A stretch of DNA of 52,960 nt. Origin: Methylobacterium platani. Its GTDB lineage: Bacteria > Pseudomonadota > Alphaproteobacteria > Rhizobiales > Beijerinckiaceae. Both the position numbers and the translations under genes were made by a program. The notes below the pieces were generated by a model that made no database searches, had not been told where the DNA came from, and saw nothing but the letters and a program-made list of their open reading frames with translations. Within the stretch, counting starts at the first letter, position 1. Each line of letters opens with the position of its first letter. This document shows positions 1 to 7,573 of the stretch, one piece after another. The DNA lies in the NCBI RefSeq assembly GCF_001653715.1, contig NZ_LWHQ01000090.1, positions 1 through 52,960 on the forward strand, in the 5' to 3' direction.

Positions 1-69
1 CAGAAACGGGGCAATCCCAGGCCCCATGTCAGGCAGCGGCTCGTCGAGAGGATCGTGCTCGCGCTTCAC
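1..69 (-). CDS. Hypothetical protein of the integrated element, N-terminal 23 codons only
   Basis: A GTG codon at 69-67 overlaps the TGA stop of the preceding minus-strand gene (GTGA). It is preceded at about 6 bases by GAGGAGGTG, a strong ribosome binding site lying inside the end of that gene. The reading frame stays open to the window edge and begins MKREHDPLDEPLPDM. The tight coupling and good RBS are the only support. Function is unknown. Confidence 0.5.
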   Translation of the reverse strand, partial: MKREHDPLDEPLPDMGPGIAPFL

Positions 70-326
70 GACTGCACCTCCTCGCGGTTCTGACTGCCGT
101 TCTCCTTCATCGCGCGGAGCATCGCCAAGATGCTGACGGCTTGGCGCATTGCGGCGACGGCTTGACGGGTCGCGTAGTTGAGTCCGACATCGTCGGTGGC
201 AGCGGCGTAATCGACTGCCATGCCGGTGTAAAAGCTGACCATATTCAGACACTCTGCCGCGCACTCGCGCAGCATCTCGGGGCTGCCGTGGGCGATGTGG
301 TTGGTGTTCCGGAGGGGCGCGTTCAT
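66..326 (-). CDS. Hypothetical protein of the integrated element (86 aa)
   Basis: A small protein with no family I recognise. The middle is predicted helical and rich in Ala, Met and Tyr, and the C-terminus is polar (NREEVQS). The gene overlaps the upstream gene by 4 bases at its start and the downstream partial gene by 4 bases at its end. It is therefore one member of a translationally coupled minus-strand string of at least four genes. Such strings of short accessory genes are usual next to an integrase and excisionase-like gene. No signal peptide or membrane segment is evident. Confidence 0.55.
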   Translation of the reverse strand: MNAPLRNTNHIAHGSPEMLRECAAECLNMVSFYTGMAVDYAAATDDVGLNYATRQAVAAMRQAVSILAMLRAMKENGSQNREEVQS

Positions 327-622
327 GACTCGCTCCCCCGGTTTGGCGCGCGCCGGCGGTGCAGCGTCGCGAACGTTGTCAGCACCTTCCTTCGATCCAA
401 AGAGGCAAGCCGTCCCAGCTCATCGACAGAGCGCCGGAGCGCATCAGCTTCGAATTCTGCCTGCTCAAGCGTCGCGGCTAGATCGGCACCGTGAGTGCCG
501 CAAACGAGGTGCACGATAGCTCGCAAGCACCTGAGCCGTGCGCGCCGCTCGGCCGTGCTCAGTCCGTCGGCCCATGGACCATATCGATCGGCCGGCCGGA
601 GCGCGGGGGTGGGGGCGCTCAC
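323..622 (-). CDS. Hypothetical protein of the integrated element (99 aa)
   Basis: A small, Arg-rich, probably helical protein of unknown function. It has two Cys residues in the first half (around 33 and 42), a heptad-like Leu/Ala stretch around residues 50-75 that could be a short coiled coil, and a basic C-terminus. Its start overlaps the stop of the upstream gene and its stop overlaps the start of the downstream gene, both by 4 bases. This coupling is the main reason to accept it over competing frames. Confidence 0.5.
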   Translation of the reverse strand: MSAPTPALRPADRYGPWADGLSTAERRARLRCLRAIVHLVCGTHGADLAATLEQAEFEADALRRSVDELGRLASLDRRKVLTTFATLHRRRAPNRGSES

Positions 623-819
623 GCGCGCCTCCCGGTCGTAGCGAACGCCAACTCGGCGACGGCGCGAGCGCGCTCAGGGCTGAAATCGAAGCGGGCAAGC
701 AAGCGCCGCATCTGGATTTCGCGGGGACTGTACGGTATATCCCAGGTGTCAGCAGCGACGCAGACATTTCCCAGGACCCTCGCCGTGCCCGCGGCGGGGG
801 TTCTGACGTTGTGGGCCAT
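619..819 (-). CDS. Hypothetical protein of the integrated element (66 aa)
   Basis: I start this gene at the ATG at 819, giving a protein beginning MAHNVRTPAAG. That places it 5 bases after the stop of the AlpA-like gene, with AGGAGG at 838-833 as a somewhat distant ribosome binding site. An earlier in-frame ATG at 876 would overlap the AlpA-like gene by about 50 bases. Residues around 30-55 read as a helical segment (SPREIQMRRLLARFDF) that could be a small DNA- or protein-binding helix. No family is recognised. Confidence 0.45.
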   Translation of the reverse strand: MAHNVRTPAAGTARVLGNVCVAADTWDIPYSPREIQMRRLLARFDFSPERARAVAELAFATTGRRA

Positions 820-824
820 GCCTG

Positions 825-1022
825 TTACGCGGCCTCCTGCTGCTTCATTAGTGCATCGGCCTCTCGCGCACGGCACCAGTCGCGGTCAGCGTCATCCGTG
901 ATCCGGACAGCTGCACCGACTTTCATGATGCGCGGCGCTTTGCCGGCCTTCAGCAGATTGTAGAAACTTGCGCGAGACAGCTTGTGGCGCTCGCACCATT
1001 CATGGATCGTCAGTGATTGCAT
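825..1022 (-). CDS. AlpA-like / MerR-type helix-turn-helix protein
   Basis: A 65-residue protein with an N-terminal winged-helix-like HTH (TIHEWCERHKLSRASFYNLL at about residues 4-23), a basic linker and a short strand-like segment (VGAAVRITDDADRDW). This is the arrangement of AlpA-family excisionase or activator proteins found beside tyrosine integrases on islands and satellite prophages. In such elements the protein activates or directs excision. Here it leads the coupled accessory operon and sits about 90 bases beyond the stop of the gene that follows the integrase. Whether it acts as excisionase or only as a regulator cannot be told from sequence. Confidence 0.7.
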   Translation of the reverse strand: MQSLTIHEWCERHKLSRASFYNLLKAGKAPRIMKVGAAVRITDDADRDWCRAREADALMKQQEAA

Positions 1023-1094
1023 CTGTGCACCTGCCTTCGTCTCTGGCGGTGCTTCAAGGTATGCAGACGATTATCTATCAACAACTATGATAAA

Positions 1095-1119
1095 GCTGAC
1101 GCTCGAATTTAGCGTCAGC
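1095..1119 (-). terminator. Hairpin at the end of the integrase-hypothetical operon
   Basis: A perfect 9-bp inverted repeat, GCTGACGCT / AGCGTCAGC, with a 7-base loop. It overlaps the stop codon of the 221-codon-frame gene. Read on the minus strand the stem is followed by TTTAT, a short U-rich tail, so it looks like a modest intrinsic terminator separating that pair from the AlpA-led operon. Confidence 0.6.
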
Positions 1120-1768
1120 CTTCCTTGTCAGCCTTTCTGGGCGCGCCGATCTTGGTCGGCACCTCCTTGAAAATGCTGCGAAAATTCGCCTCTGTGATGT
1201 CCTTGCCTGCGAAACTCTGACGGAGAAGCCGCTTCTGCGCGTCGCGCGTCATCCTTTTCGCCCGAGTTTCCTTGCTCAACATCGCGACGGCGCTACGAAT
1301 ATCCGCTGCTGTTAGTGTCTTCCGCTTAGCGGTATCATCCCCGTGAGCCTCAGCCCTATCAATCTGCAGCCCGGCGCCAGCAACCTCGATCATTCGCAAA
1401 GCTGATAATAAATCTTTGTATTGATTGGATGTAACAAATATCCACTCGCTGCTGCTAGTTAAACTAGCTGGAGTTATTCCATTCCATATCGCATCGTTCC
1501 CAGCATTGTCTCGCCAAAATCCTGCTGGAATATTCTTTGTTCCCTCAAGATCGGTATATAGTCCCACCATCTCGCCATCGAGTAGACATTGCTGTATTAC
1601 GTAACTCGCGTGGAACTGGTGCATTCCTAAAAGAAAACTTGATGTTTCTTCGCCGGAAGGAAGTTTTGGCCTTCCATCAGGATAAGCCAAATTCACGTAC
1701 CGTTCTGTCAAATCTTGCCACGCATCTTGTAGTAGCAGATGGCCAGATGGGATCATTTTCATTTTCAT
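1115..1768 (-). CDS. Hypothetical accessory protein of the integrated element (217 aa)
   Basis: I do not recognise this protein. The N-terminal two thirds is mixed alpha/beta with many aromatic residues. The C-terminal third is basic and helical and ends in a Lys/Arg-rich tail (GAPRKADKEG), which could bind nucleic acid. Its DNA is noticeably more AT-rich than all neighbours and uses rarer codons, a sign of recent transfer. ATG 1768 is 12 bases after GGGAGG at 1786-1781. An in-frame TTG at 1780 overlaps the integrase stop but would touch the RBS directly, so I prefer the ATG (ATGs at 1762 and 1756 are also possible). Close coupling to the integrase suggests it travels with it. Confidence 0.6.
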   Translation of the reverse strand: MKMKMIPSGHLLLQDAWQDLTERYVNLAYPDGRPKLPSGEETSSFLLGMHQFHASYVIQQCLLDGEMVGLYTDLEGTKNIPAGFWRDNAGNDAIWNGITPASLTSSSEWIFVTSNQYKDLLSALRMIEVAGAGLQIDRAEAHGDDTAKRKTLTAADIRSAVAMLSKETRAKRMTRDAQKRLLRQSFAGKDITEANFRSIFKEVPTKIGAPRKADKEG

Positions 1769-1776
1769 CGATCGTA

Positions 1777-3057
1777 TCAACCTCCCGATGAATGCAGCGG
1801 CTCAACATTGTCGCTCATGGCTCCGAACCGTGGTGCGCCTGCTCTGATCGCATCAGCCACGTAGGATGGAGCTAGGTGGCCGTAATGCTTTTCGACCATG
1901 CGTGTGTCGGCGTGGCCGAGGTTGCGCGCCACCACCATCAGGGGCGTGCCGTTCATGACCGCCAAGCTCGCCCAGGTATGGCGCAGGCCATGGAAGCCGA
2001 TCGCCGGGGTGATCCGGCCGTTGCGGCAGGCGTCAGCCATCGGTCGCAGCTGATGCGAGGCGCCCCAAGTCCCGCCGCTCGACTTCACGAACATGGACGC
2101 ATCCCCTGCCCTACCGGCGACATGGCGGGCAAAGAACGCGGCGCCTTCGTCAGTGAGCACGATGTGGCGGGGCTTGCCGGACTTGCTGCGCCGGATCCCG
2201 ATCGTGCCGGAGTCCGGATTGAAGTCAGACACCTTTAGTGCGACCAGCTCACCGTAGCGGGCCCCGGTCTGAAGCGCTCCCTGCACGAGCGCGCGGAAGT
2301 CAGGTTCAGCCGCGTTGATGAGCCTCTTGGCCTCAACCACGGTCAGGTAGCGTACCCGTGCCGCATCCACGTTCTCGAACGGCTCGACCCGTCGCCAGGC
2401 TGCGTCGGACGAGACCTTGCCTGCGCGCCACGCCCGATTGAGCGCCGCCTTCAGCACCGTCAGTGTGCGGTTCGCTGTCGACCGTCGCCGGCGCTTGCTC
2501 TCGTCGTCTTCGCCGAGTTTGCGGTAGCGTTGCTCCGCCCCGGCCTTAGACCGGATCCGCGCTGGCATCTTCGGCAGATCGGCAAGCCATTTCTCAAGCT
2601 TCGACGTCGTCAGTGCCTCCACCTCGACCTCGCCGAGGGACGGATAGATGAAAGCTTGCGCACGATGGCGAGCATCCAGGCCCGACTTCCGGTTCGCGTC
2701 AAGGAACTCCAGGTAGGCTTCCAGGGCATCCTTGACGGTCAACGGGCTGGTCTTGCCGGCCGCAGCGTGAGCGCGCTGAACCATGCGCTCGCGGGCTCGC
2801 TCCTGAGCCTGCCGGAAGCTGAGGATCGCCACACCGTCGGCGTCGGAGAAGTCGTCCGCCGTCGCCAGCGTCTCGACTTCGTAGGTGCGCTCACCGACGT
2901 AGTGCCGAGCCACCCACTTGCCTGCACCCTTGGCCACCTTGCGGTAGCCGAGATGCAAGCCGGGTTCGAGCGTGCGGAAATACGGTTTTCCTCGTTGCTC
3001 AAGACGAGCGCGTGCGGTGCGCGTCTCCAGGTTGGCGTCGCGGACGGTTCGGGCCAT
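1777..3057 (-). CDS. Tyrosine-type site-specific integrase
   Basis: This 426-residue recombinase would catalyse integration and excision of the element at tRNA-Glu. After an N-terminal Arm-type DNA-binding region and a SAM-like core-binding domain (about residues 110-230), the catalytic domain shows the full set of residues: Arg267 (TGARYGEL), Lys292, His356 and Arg359 (HGLRHTW), His382 (LGHAD) and the nucleophile Tyr392 (EKHYGHL). I start at ATG 3057 (MARTVRDANLETRTA). The longer open frame upstream would run through the attachment site and encodes only low-complexity Arg-rich sequence. The gene reads away from the attachment site, the usual position for such an integrase. Confidence 0.93.
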   Translation of the reverse strand: MARTVRDANLETRTARARLEQRGKPYFRTLEPGLHLGYRKVAKGAGKWVARHYVGERTYEVETLATADDFSDADGVAILSFRQAQERARERMVQRAHAAAGKTSPLTVKDALEAYLEFLDANRKSGLDARHRAQAFIYPSLGEVEVEALTTSKLEKWLADLPKMPARIRSKAGAEQRYRKLGEDDESKRRRRSTANRTLTVLKAALNRAWRAGKVSSDAAWRRVEPFENVDAARVRYLTVVEAKRLINAAEPDFRALVQGALQTGARYGELVALKVSDFNPDSGTIGIRRSKSGKPRHIVLTDEGAAFFARHVAGRAGDASMFVKSSGGTWGASHQLRPMADACRNGRITPAIGFHGLRHTWASLAVMNGTPLMVVARNLGHADTRMVEKHYGHLAPSYVADAIRAGAPRFGAMSDNVEPLHSSGG

Positions 3058-3203
3058 GGGAGGTGTCTTCCTGATCCGTGTCCAACAGATGTCCAATATG
3101 CGCGGCAAAACTCGCACGCACAAGCTTAGACGCCTGCGAACTAACAATCTGATGTTGAACGGATTTTGGGGACAGCCGTAGACTCGGAAAGACGTCAGAG
3201 AGA

Positions 3204-3249
3204 CCCTTTCACGGCGAAAACACGGGTTCGAGTCCCGTAGGGCGCGCCA
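3204..3249 (+). other. Attachment site: 3' fragment of tRNA-Glu(UUC)
   Basis: The segment runs from the anticodon loop (CTTTCAC at 3206-3212, anticodon TTC) through a 5-bp T-arm (ACGGG / CCCGT at 3222-3238), the 3' acceptor strand AGGGCGC and the discriminator base with CCA (3246-3249). The sequence upstream does not complete the anticodon stem beyond two pairs, and no D-arm or 5' acceptor strand is found. It is therefore a fragment, not a functional tRNA. Crossover at the anticodon loop is a common choice for tyrosine recombinases. Confidence 0.8.
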
Positions 3250-3663
3250 GCGGTTTCGAGCTTCGAGCTTCGCTGGCGCGGTCATCTCATCCGACATGTT
3301 CGAGTGCTCCCGGGTCGTCGCGGGATCGGTGCGGTCGCCGCGGAGGCGAGCCGCAGACGCGGCCGGCTGCCGGATCGTGGGCCGCGACCCCTTCCGGATT
3401 CCGGCTCCGAGCCGCGAAGCCAACGTTCGCGCGAAGCGAGAAGCCGCGCGACGCCCAGTCTCGGAAGAGTCCAAGCCACGCGCCAAGCCTCGCGCGAAGG
3501 CAAGTCGCGAGAGCATTCAGGTCCCGTGGGAGGGCCGAGAGAGGGCGCCGAGGCATCGAAACCGGTCGCGGACGATGGGCGGCGAGGCGCGCGGAGGGCC
3601 GTCCGCCTCACGGAAGGGCACGATCTGCCTGATCTTTTCCCAGTTCGCAGGCTGCCCAACGGA
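3250..3663. other. Non-coding stretch between the attachment site and the ABC transporter
   Basis: About 410 bases without a credible gene. Open frames exist on both strands but encode only Arg/Gly/Ser-rich low-complexity sequence, as expected for GC-rich DNA. It may hold decayed sequence from earlier integration events. I see no clear RNA gene or terminator. Confidence 0.4.
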
Positions 3664-3705
3664 TTGACAACCAGGCGCGGATGACGCCCATATGTCTAAT
3701 CATAT
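3664..3705 (+). promoter_or_regulatory. Candidate promoter and HutC-type operator for the ABC transporter operon
   Basis: TTGACA at 3664-3669 is a perfect -35 match. About 18 bases further is CCATAT, a moderate -10. It overlaps the inverted repeat ATATG-TCTAAT-CATAT at 3690-3705. The GntR/HutC-type regulator encoded at the end of the same operon is the obvious candidate to bind it. The palindrome and -35 are seen; the assignment is inferred. Confidence 0.45.
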
Positions 3706-3755
3706 TATCGATCGGCGCGTGTCAGTCGCCCTGCTTTATCCGACGGGAGATCTGC

Positions 3756-4586
3756 ATGAACAAGCGTTTCTTCGTACAGATCGCCCTCGGGATGGGGCTG
3801 TCGATGACGATGCCGCTGCTGGCGCAGGCCCAGGATTCCCTCGCGCGCGTCAAGGCGGCGGGGGTTCTCAAGGTCGGGACCGAAACCGCCTTCGCTCCGT
3901 TCGATTTCATCGATGCGGCGGGCGATCATGCCGGCTTCAACGTCGATGCCTTCGCGGAGGTCGGCAAGGAGCTCGGCGTCAAGATCCAGTGGGTCGAGCT
4001 GCCGTGGGACGGCGTGCTGCCGGCCCTCGAAGCCGGCCAGTTCAACATGGTGGCGGGGCCCGCCACCATCACCAAGGCGCGCATGGAGCGCTACCGGTTC
4101 CTGTCGCCGGTCGCCGAGGCGACCGTCGCCGTCCTGAAGGGCGCCAAGGACGCGACGATCCAGAAGCCCGAGGACATCGCCGGCAAGATGGTCGGCGCCG
4201 GCAAGGCCACGGCGCAGCTCGCCCAGCTGAAGACCTACAGCGCGACGCTGCCGAAGCCGGTCGTGGCGCGCGAGTACCCGGCCTTCAACGAAGCCTATGC
4301 CGACCTCGCGGCGGGGCGCATCGCGGCGGTCGCGAACTCGCTGCCGAACATCGCCTACGTCGCCTCCAAGCAGCCGGGCACCTTCGCGGTCGTCAAGCCG
4401 CCCTTCGGCCAGACGAGCTATTTCGGCTATATCGGCACCAAGAAGCCGGACGATCAGCCCCTGCTCGACGCCGTGCAGGCGGCGCTGGTGAAGATCAAGG
4501 CCGACGGCCGCATGAAGAAGATGCAGGAGAAGTGGTTCGGCACCTCGTTCGACACGCCGGACGTGGCGCCGGAGCCGAGCTTCTGA
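3756..4586 (+). CDS. Amino-acid ABC transporter, periplasmic substrate-binding protein
   Basis: A 276-residue protein with a Sec signal peptide (MNKRFFVQIALGMGLSMTMP, cleavage near AQA-QD). The mature part is a bacterial extracellular solute-binding family 3 domain: KVGTETAFAPFDF opens the fold, and DGVLPALEAGQFNMVAGPATITKAR and the closing KKMQEKWFGTSF are typical of polar amino-acid receptors. It captures the substrate and delivers it to the permease pair encoded just downstream. GGGAGA at 3745-3750 is the ribosome binding site that fixes ATG 3756 over an earlier in-frame ATG. The exact amino acid is not evident. The HutC-like regulator hints at histidine or a related compound. Confidence 0.9.
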   Translation: MNKRFFVQIALGMGLSMTMPLLAQAQDSLARVKAAGVLKVGTETAFAPFDFIDAAGDHAGFNVDAFAEVGKELGVKIQWVELPWDGVLPALEAGQFNMVAGPATITKARMERYRFLSPVAEATVAVLKGAKDATIQKPEDIAGKMVGAGKATAQLAQLKTYSATLPKPVVAREYPAFNEAYADLAAGRIAAVANSLPNIAYVASKQPGTFAVVKPPFGQTSYFGYIGTKKPDDQPLLDAVQAALVKIKADGRMKKMQEKWFGTSFDTPDVAPEPSF

Positions 4587-4610
4587 CGCGGTTCCCGCCC
4601 TGAGCGCCCG

Positions 4611-5255
4611 ATGACCGCCCGGCTGTTCGAACTGATGCTGAAGGCGGCCGGCTACACGGTCGTCATCAGCGTCGCCTCGATCGGGATCGGCCTCCTGGTC
4701 GGCATCCTGGTCTGCGCCGCCAAGCTGTCGCCACGCCCCTGGCTGCGCTGGCCGGCGGGCGTGTTCGTCAGCTTCTTCCGCGGCGTCCCGCTCCTCGTCC
4801 AGCTGCTGCTGATCTACAACCTGCTCCCGGCGGTCGGCATCGTCGTCCCGAGCGTCGTGGCGGCGCTGGTCGGCCTCTCGCTCTGCACCGCCGCCTACCA
4901 GGCGGAGAACCTGCGCGGCGGCTTCGCCAGCGTGCCGCGCGGCCTGCTGGAAGCCGCCGACATGGCGGGATTGTCGCCCTGGCAGCAGTTCCGCCGCATC
5001 CGCGCCCCGATCGCGCTGCGGCTCACCGTGCCGGCTCTCGTCAACGAGGCGATCCTGATCCTCAAGGCGTCCTCGCTGGTCTCGGTGGTCGGCGTCATCG
5101 AGCTGACGCGCACGGCCCAGAACCTCGCGGCCTCGACCTACGAGCCGCTGCTGTTCTACTCGGTCGCCGGCGGCCTCTACCTCGCGATCAACTGGATCGT
5201 GGCGGGCGGCGGCGCCCTGGCCGAGCGCGGCTTGCGCCGGGGACGGCTCGCATGA
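4611..5255 (+). CDS. Amino-acid ABC transporter permease, HisM/ArtM type (1)
   Basis: A 214-residue inner-membrane protein with about five hydrophobic segments and the family motif SFFRGVPLLVQLLLIYN near residue 58. A cytoplasmic EAA-like loop that docks onto the ATPase (EAADMAGLSPWQQFRRI) lies around residues 117-133. It forms the transmembrane channel together with the next gene, which it overlaps by 4 bases (ATGA). Start ATG 4611 follows the binding-protein gene by 24 bases. Confidence 0.92.
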   Translation: MTARLFELMLKAAGYTVVISVASIGIGLLVGILVCAAKLSPRPWLRWPAGVFVSFFRGVPLLVQLLLIYNLLPAVGIVVPSVVAALVGLSLCTAAYQAENLRGGFASVPRGLLEAADMAGLSPWQQFRRIRAPIALRLTVPALVNEAILILKASSLVSVVGVIELTRTAQNLAASTYEPLLFYSVAGGLYLAINWIVAGGGALAERGLRRGRLA

Positions 5256-5914
5256 GCTTCGACCTCGCCGTCGTCGTCGCGGCGCTGCCGGCGATCCTGG
5301 CGGGGCTCCAGGTCACCCTCGGCATCTGGCTCGCCGCGCTGGCGCTCGGCATCGGGCTCGGCTTCGCCGTCGCCGCGCTGCGGCATTTCGGGCCGGGGCC
5401 GCTCGGCCTCGCCCTGCGGCTCGCGGTCGAGGTCCTGCGCGGCACCCCCTTCCTGATCCAGATCTTCCTGCTGTATTTCGGCGGCCCGTTCGTGGGGATC
5501 CGGCTCGATCCGGTACCGGCCGGGCTCCTGGGCCTCAGCGTCTACGCCGCGGCCTACTTCTCCGAGATCTTCCGGGCCGGCTTCGTCGCGGTGCCGCGCG
5601 GCCACGTCGAGGCCGCGCAATGCGTGGGCTTGAGCCGGGCACAGATCGTCCGGCGCATCCTGGTGCCCGAGATGACCATGCTGGTCCTGCCGCAATGCGT
5701 GAACATGGCGGTGATCCTGGTCAAGGAGACCGCAATCCTGTCGATCATCGCGGTGCCCGAGGCGACCGCCGTGATCAGCGCGCTCGGCTCGCAGCAATAC
5801 GCCTTCGTGGAATCGCTGTTCCTTCTGGCCCTCATCTACTGGCTGCTGGTCGAGGCCTGCGGCTGGGCCGGGCGGGCGCTGGAGCGCCGGCTGTCGAAGT
5901 TCAGGTTCGCATGA
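5252..5914 (+). CDS. Amino-acid ABC transporter permease, HisM/ArtM type (2)
   Basis: A 220-residue inner-membrane protein, homologous in layout to the preceding gene. It has about five membrane spans, the RGTPFLIQIFLLYFGG motif around residue 65, and an EAA loop (HVEAAQCVGLSRAQIVRRI). Two permeases plus one ATPase and one receptor is the standard composition of this polar amino-acid uptake family. It is coupled at both ends: its start overlaps the upstream stop and its stop overlaps the ATPase start, each by 4 bases. Confidence 0.92.
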   Translation: MSFDLAVVVAALPAILAGLQVTLGIWLAALALGIGLGFAVAALRHFGPGPLGLALRLAVEVLRGTPFLIQIFLLYFGGPFVGIRLDPVPAGLLGLSVYAAAYFSEIFRAGFVAVPRGHVEAAQCVGLSRAQIVRRILVPEMTMLVLPQCVNMAVILVKETAILSIIAVPEATAVISALGSQQYAFVESLFLLALIYWLLVEACGWAGRALERRLSKFRFA

Positions 5915-6717
5915 CGCTCCCCGCCCCCGCCATCGCCATCCGCCGCCTGTGCAAGAGCTACGGCCAGACCGAGGTGCTGCACGGCATCGACCTCGAGATC
6001 GCCCGCGGCGCCACCACCTGCCTGATCGGGCCGTCGGGATCGGGCAAGTCGACCCTCCTGCGCTGCATCGCGTTCCTGGAGGAGGCGACCAGCGGCACGA
6101 TCCTCGTCAACGGCCAGCCGCTCGGCTTCGAGGAGCAGGCCGACGGCCGGCGCCGGCGCCTGCCGCAGGCGCGGATCCGCGAGGTCCGCTCCGGCATCGG
6201 CATGGTGTTCCAGCAGTTCAACCTCTGGCCGCACATGACGGCGCTCGGCAACGTCACCGAGGCGCTGGTCACCGTGCAGGGCCTGTCGCGCCGGGAGGCC
6301 GGCGAGCGCGGCATGGCCCAGCTGCGCCGGGTCGGGCTCGAGGCGCGGGCCCGGCACTACCCCTCCGAGCTGTCCGGCGGCCAGCAGCAGCGCGTCGCGA
6401 TCGCCCGCGCCCTGGCGCTCGAGCCGAAGATCCTGCTCTTCGACGAGCCGACCGCCTCGCTCGATCCCGAGCTGACCGGCGAGGTGCTGAACGTCATGCG
6501 CGACCTCGGGGACGAGGGCATGACGATGGTGGTCGTCACCCACGAGATCGGCTTCGCGGCGACGGTCGGCCAGCGCATCGTCTTCCTCGATCACGGCCGC
6601 GTCCTCCTCAACGGCCCGCCGGCGGAGCTGTTCGCCCCGCCGCGCCACCCGCGCCTGACGCAGTTCCTCGAAACCTACCTCGATCGCGGGGCGGCCATGT
6701 TGCTGAAGCCCGCGTGA
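5911..6717 (+). CDS. Amino-acid ABC transporter ATP-binding protein, GlnQ/HisP type
   Basis: A 268-residue ATPase that powers the transporter. It shows Walker A (GPSGSGKSTLLR, about residue 38), the Q-loop (VFQQFNLWPHMT), the ABC signature (LSGGQQQRVAIARAL), Walker B (ILLFDEPTASLDPE) and the switch His (VVVTHEIGFA). ATG 5911 overlaps the permease stop (ATGA). The insertion between Walker A and the Q-loop (EEQADGRRRRLPQARIREV) is a little long but within the family range. The stop overlaps the GTG start of the regulator gene. Confidence 0.95.
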   Translation: MTLPAPAIAIRRLCKSYGQTEVLHGIDLEIARGATTCLIGPSGSGKSTLLRCIAFLEEATSGTILVNGQPLGFEEQADGRRRRLPQARIREVRSGIGMVFQQFNLWPHMTALGNVTEALVTVQGLSRREAGERGMAQLRRVGLEARARHYPSELSGGQQQRVAIARALALEPKILLFDEPTASLDPELTGEVLNVMRDLGDEGMTMVVVTHEIGFAATVGQRIVFLDHGRVLLNGPPAELFAPPRHPRLTQFLETYLDRGAAMLLKPA

Positions 6718-7544
6718 GCGCGACCGACCGATCGCGCCGCGCGCGCGGCCGGGACGGTCCGGCTATCGGCTCGCCCGACGCGGCTACCCCGTCTGAGACG
6801 GCGGCCCCACCCAGGACCGCGACGCGGCACGACCGCATCGTCGAGGACATCCGGTCGCTCATCGTCGACGGCGCCTGGCCGCCGGGATCGCGGCTGCCGG
6901 TCGAGACCGACCTCGCCGAGCGCTACGGCGTGTCGCGCATGACGATGAACAAGGCGCTCGGCCAGCTCGCCCGCGAGGGCTTCCTCGTCCGGCGCAAGAA
7001 GAGCGGGACGCAGGTCGCGCAGCCGCGGGCCGAATCCGCCGTGGTGGCGATCGCCGATATCCGCGACGAGGTGCGCCGGTCGGGCCGGGCCTACCGCTTC
7101 CGCCTGCTCGCGCGCCGGACGCGGCCGGGCAAGGAGGAGGACGCCCTGCTTCTCGGCGGCGCGACCGGCGGCGGGCCGGTCCTGTGGCTGCAGGGCCTGC
7201 ACCTCGCGGACGACCGCCCGTTCTGCCTCGAGACCCGCCTCATCAACCCCGCCGCCGCCGAGGGCGCGACCGCCCAGGACTTCGCCGCCCTCGCCCCGGG
7301 GGCCTGGCTGCTGCAGGCGGTGCCGTGGAGCGTCGCGAGCCACCGCGTCCGGGCGGTGAACGCGACCGCGGCCGAGGCCAAGCTCCTGGAGATCGCGGTC
7401 GGCGAGGCCTGCCTGGAGATCGTCCGGCGCACGAACGCCGCGGGCGACTGGGTGACCGGGGTCAGGCTGCTCTATCCCGGCAGCGAGCATCAGCTCGTCG
7501 CGAATTTCGGCCCGGAGGCCGGGGCGGCGCCCGCCCGGGGCTGA
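6714..7544 (+). CDS. GntR-family transcriptional regulator, HutC subfamily
   Basis: A 276-residue repressor-type regulator. A Pro/Arg-rich N-terminal tail of about 35 residues precedes a winged HTH (DIRSLIVDGAWPPGSRLPVE, then ERYGVSRMTMNKALGQLARE). The C-terminal UTRA ligand-binding domain covers about residues 110-265. The pattern SRMTMNKAL with the following RKKSGTQVAQP is characteristic of histidine-utilisation repressors. The GTG start at 6714 overlaps the ATPase stop (GTGA), so the regulator is the last gene of the operon it probably controls. No hut catabolic genes are nearby, so the ligand may be histidine, urocanate or something else. Confidence 0.88.
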   Translation: MSATDRSRRARGRDGPAIGSPDAATPSETAAPPRTATRHDRIVEDIRSLIVDGAWPPGSRLPVETDLAERYGVSRMTMNKALGQLAREGFLVRRKKSGTQVAQPRAESAVVAIADIRDEVRRSGRAYRFRLLARRTRPGKEEDALLLGGATGGGPVLWLQGLHLADDRPFCLETRLINPAAAEGATAQDFAALAPGAWLLQAVPWSVASHRVRAVNATAAEAKLLEIAVGEACLEIVRRTNAAGDWVTGVRLLYPGSEHQLVANFGPEAGAAPARG

Positions 7545-7573
7545 GCGCCGCCCTGGAACCACGCGGCGCGGGC

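Larger units (their letters stand above)
1..3249. mobile_element. Right end of an integrated element (genomic island or prophage) at tRNA-Glu, partial
   Basis: All genes here lie on the minus strand. They comprise a tyrosine integrase, an AlpA-like HTH protein and a run of short overlapping accessory ORFs. The block ends at a 3' fragment of a plus-strand tRNA-Glu gene. Integration into the 3' half of a tRNA leaves the intact tRNA at one end and a fragment copy at the other, so the intact copy and the rest of the element should lie to the left, outside the window. Base composition around 1380-1780 is clearly more AT-rich than the chromosome to the right. No phage structural or replication genes are visible, so its class is open. 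Confidence 0.75.

Noticed and set aside
3180..3249. A complete tRNA gene
   Set aside because: The 5' acceptor strand, D-arm and most of the 5' anticodon stem are absent. Only the 3' half is tRNA-like.
3058..3516. N-terminal extension of the integrase frame
   Set aside because: The extra 153 codons would cross the tRNA fragment and encode Arg-rich sequence unlike integrase Arm domains. ATG 3057 gives a normal-length protein.
3282..3684. Several overlapping frames of 85-126 codons on both strands after the attachment site
   Set aside because: All are Arg/Ser/Gly-rich, mutually overlapping, lack ribosome binding sites and show no protein-like pattern.
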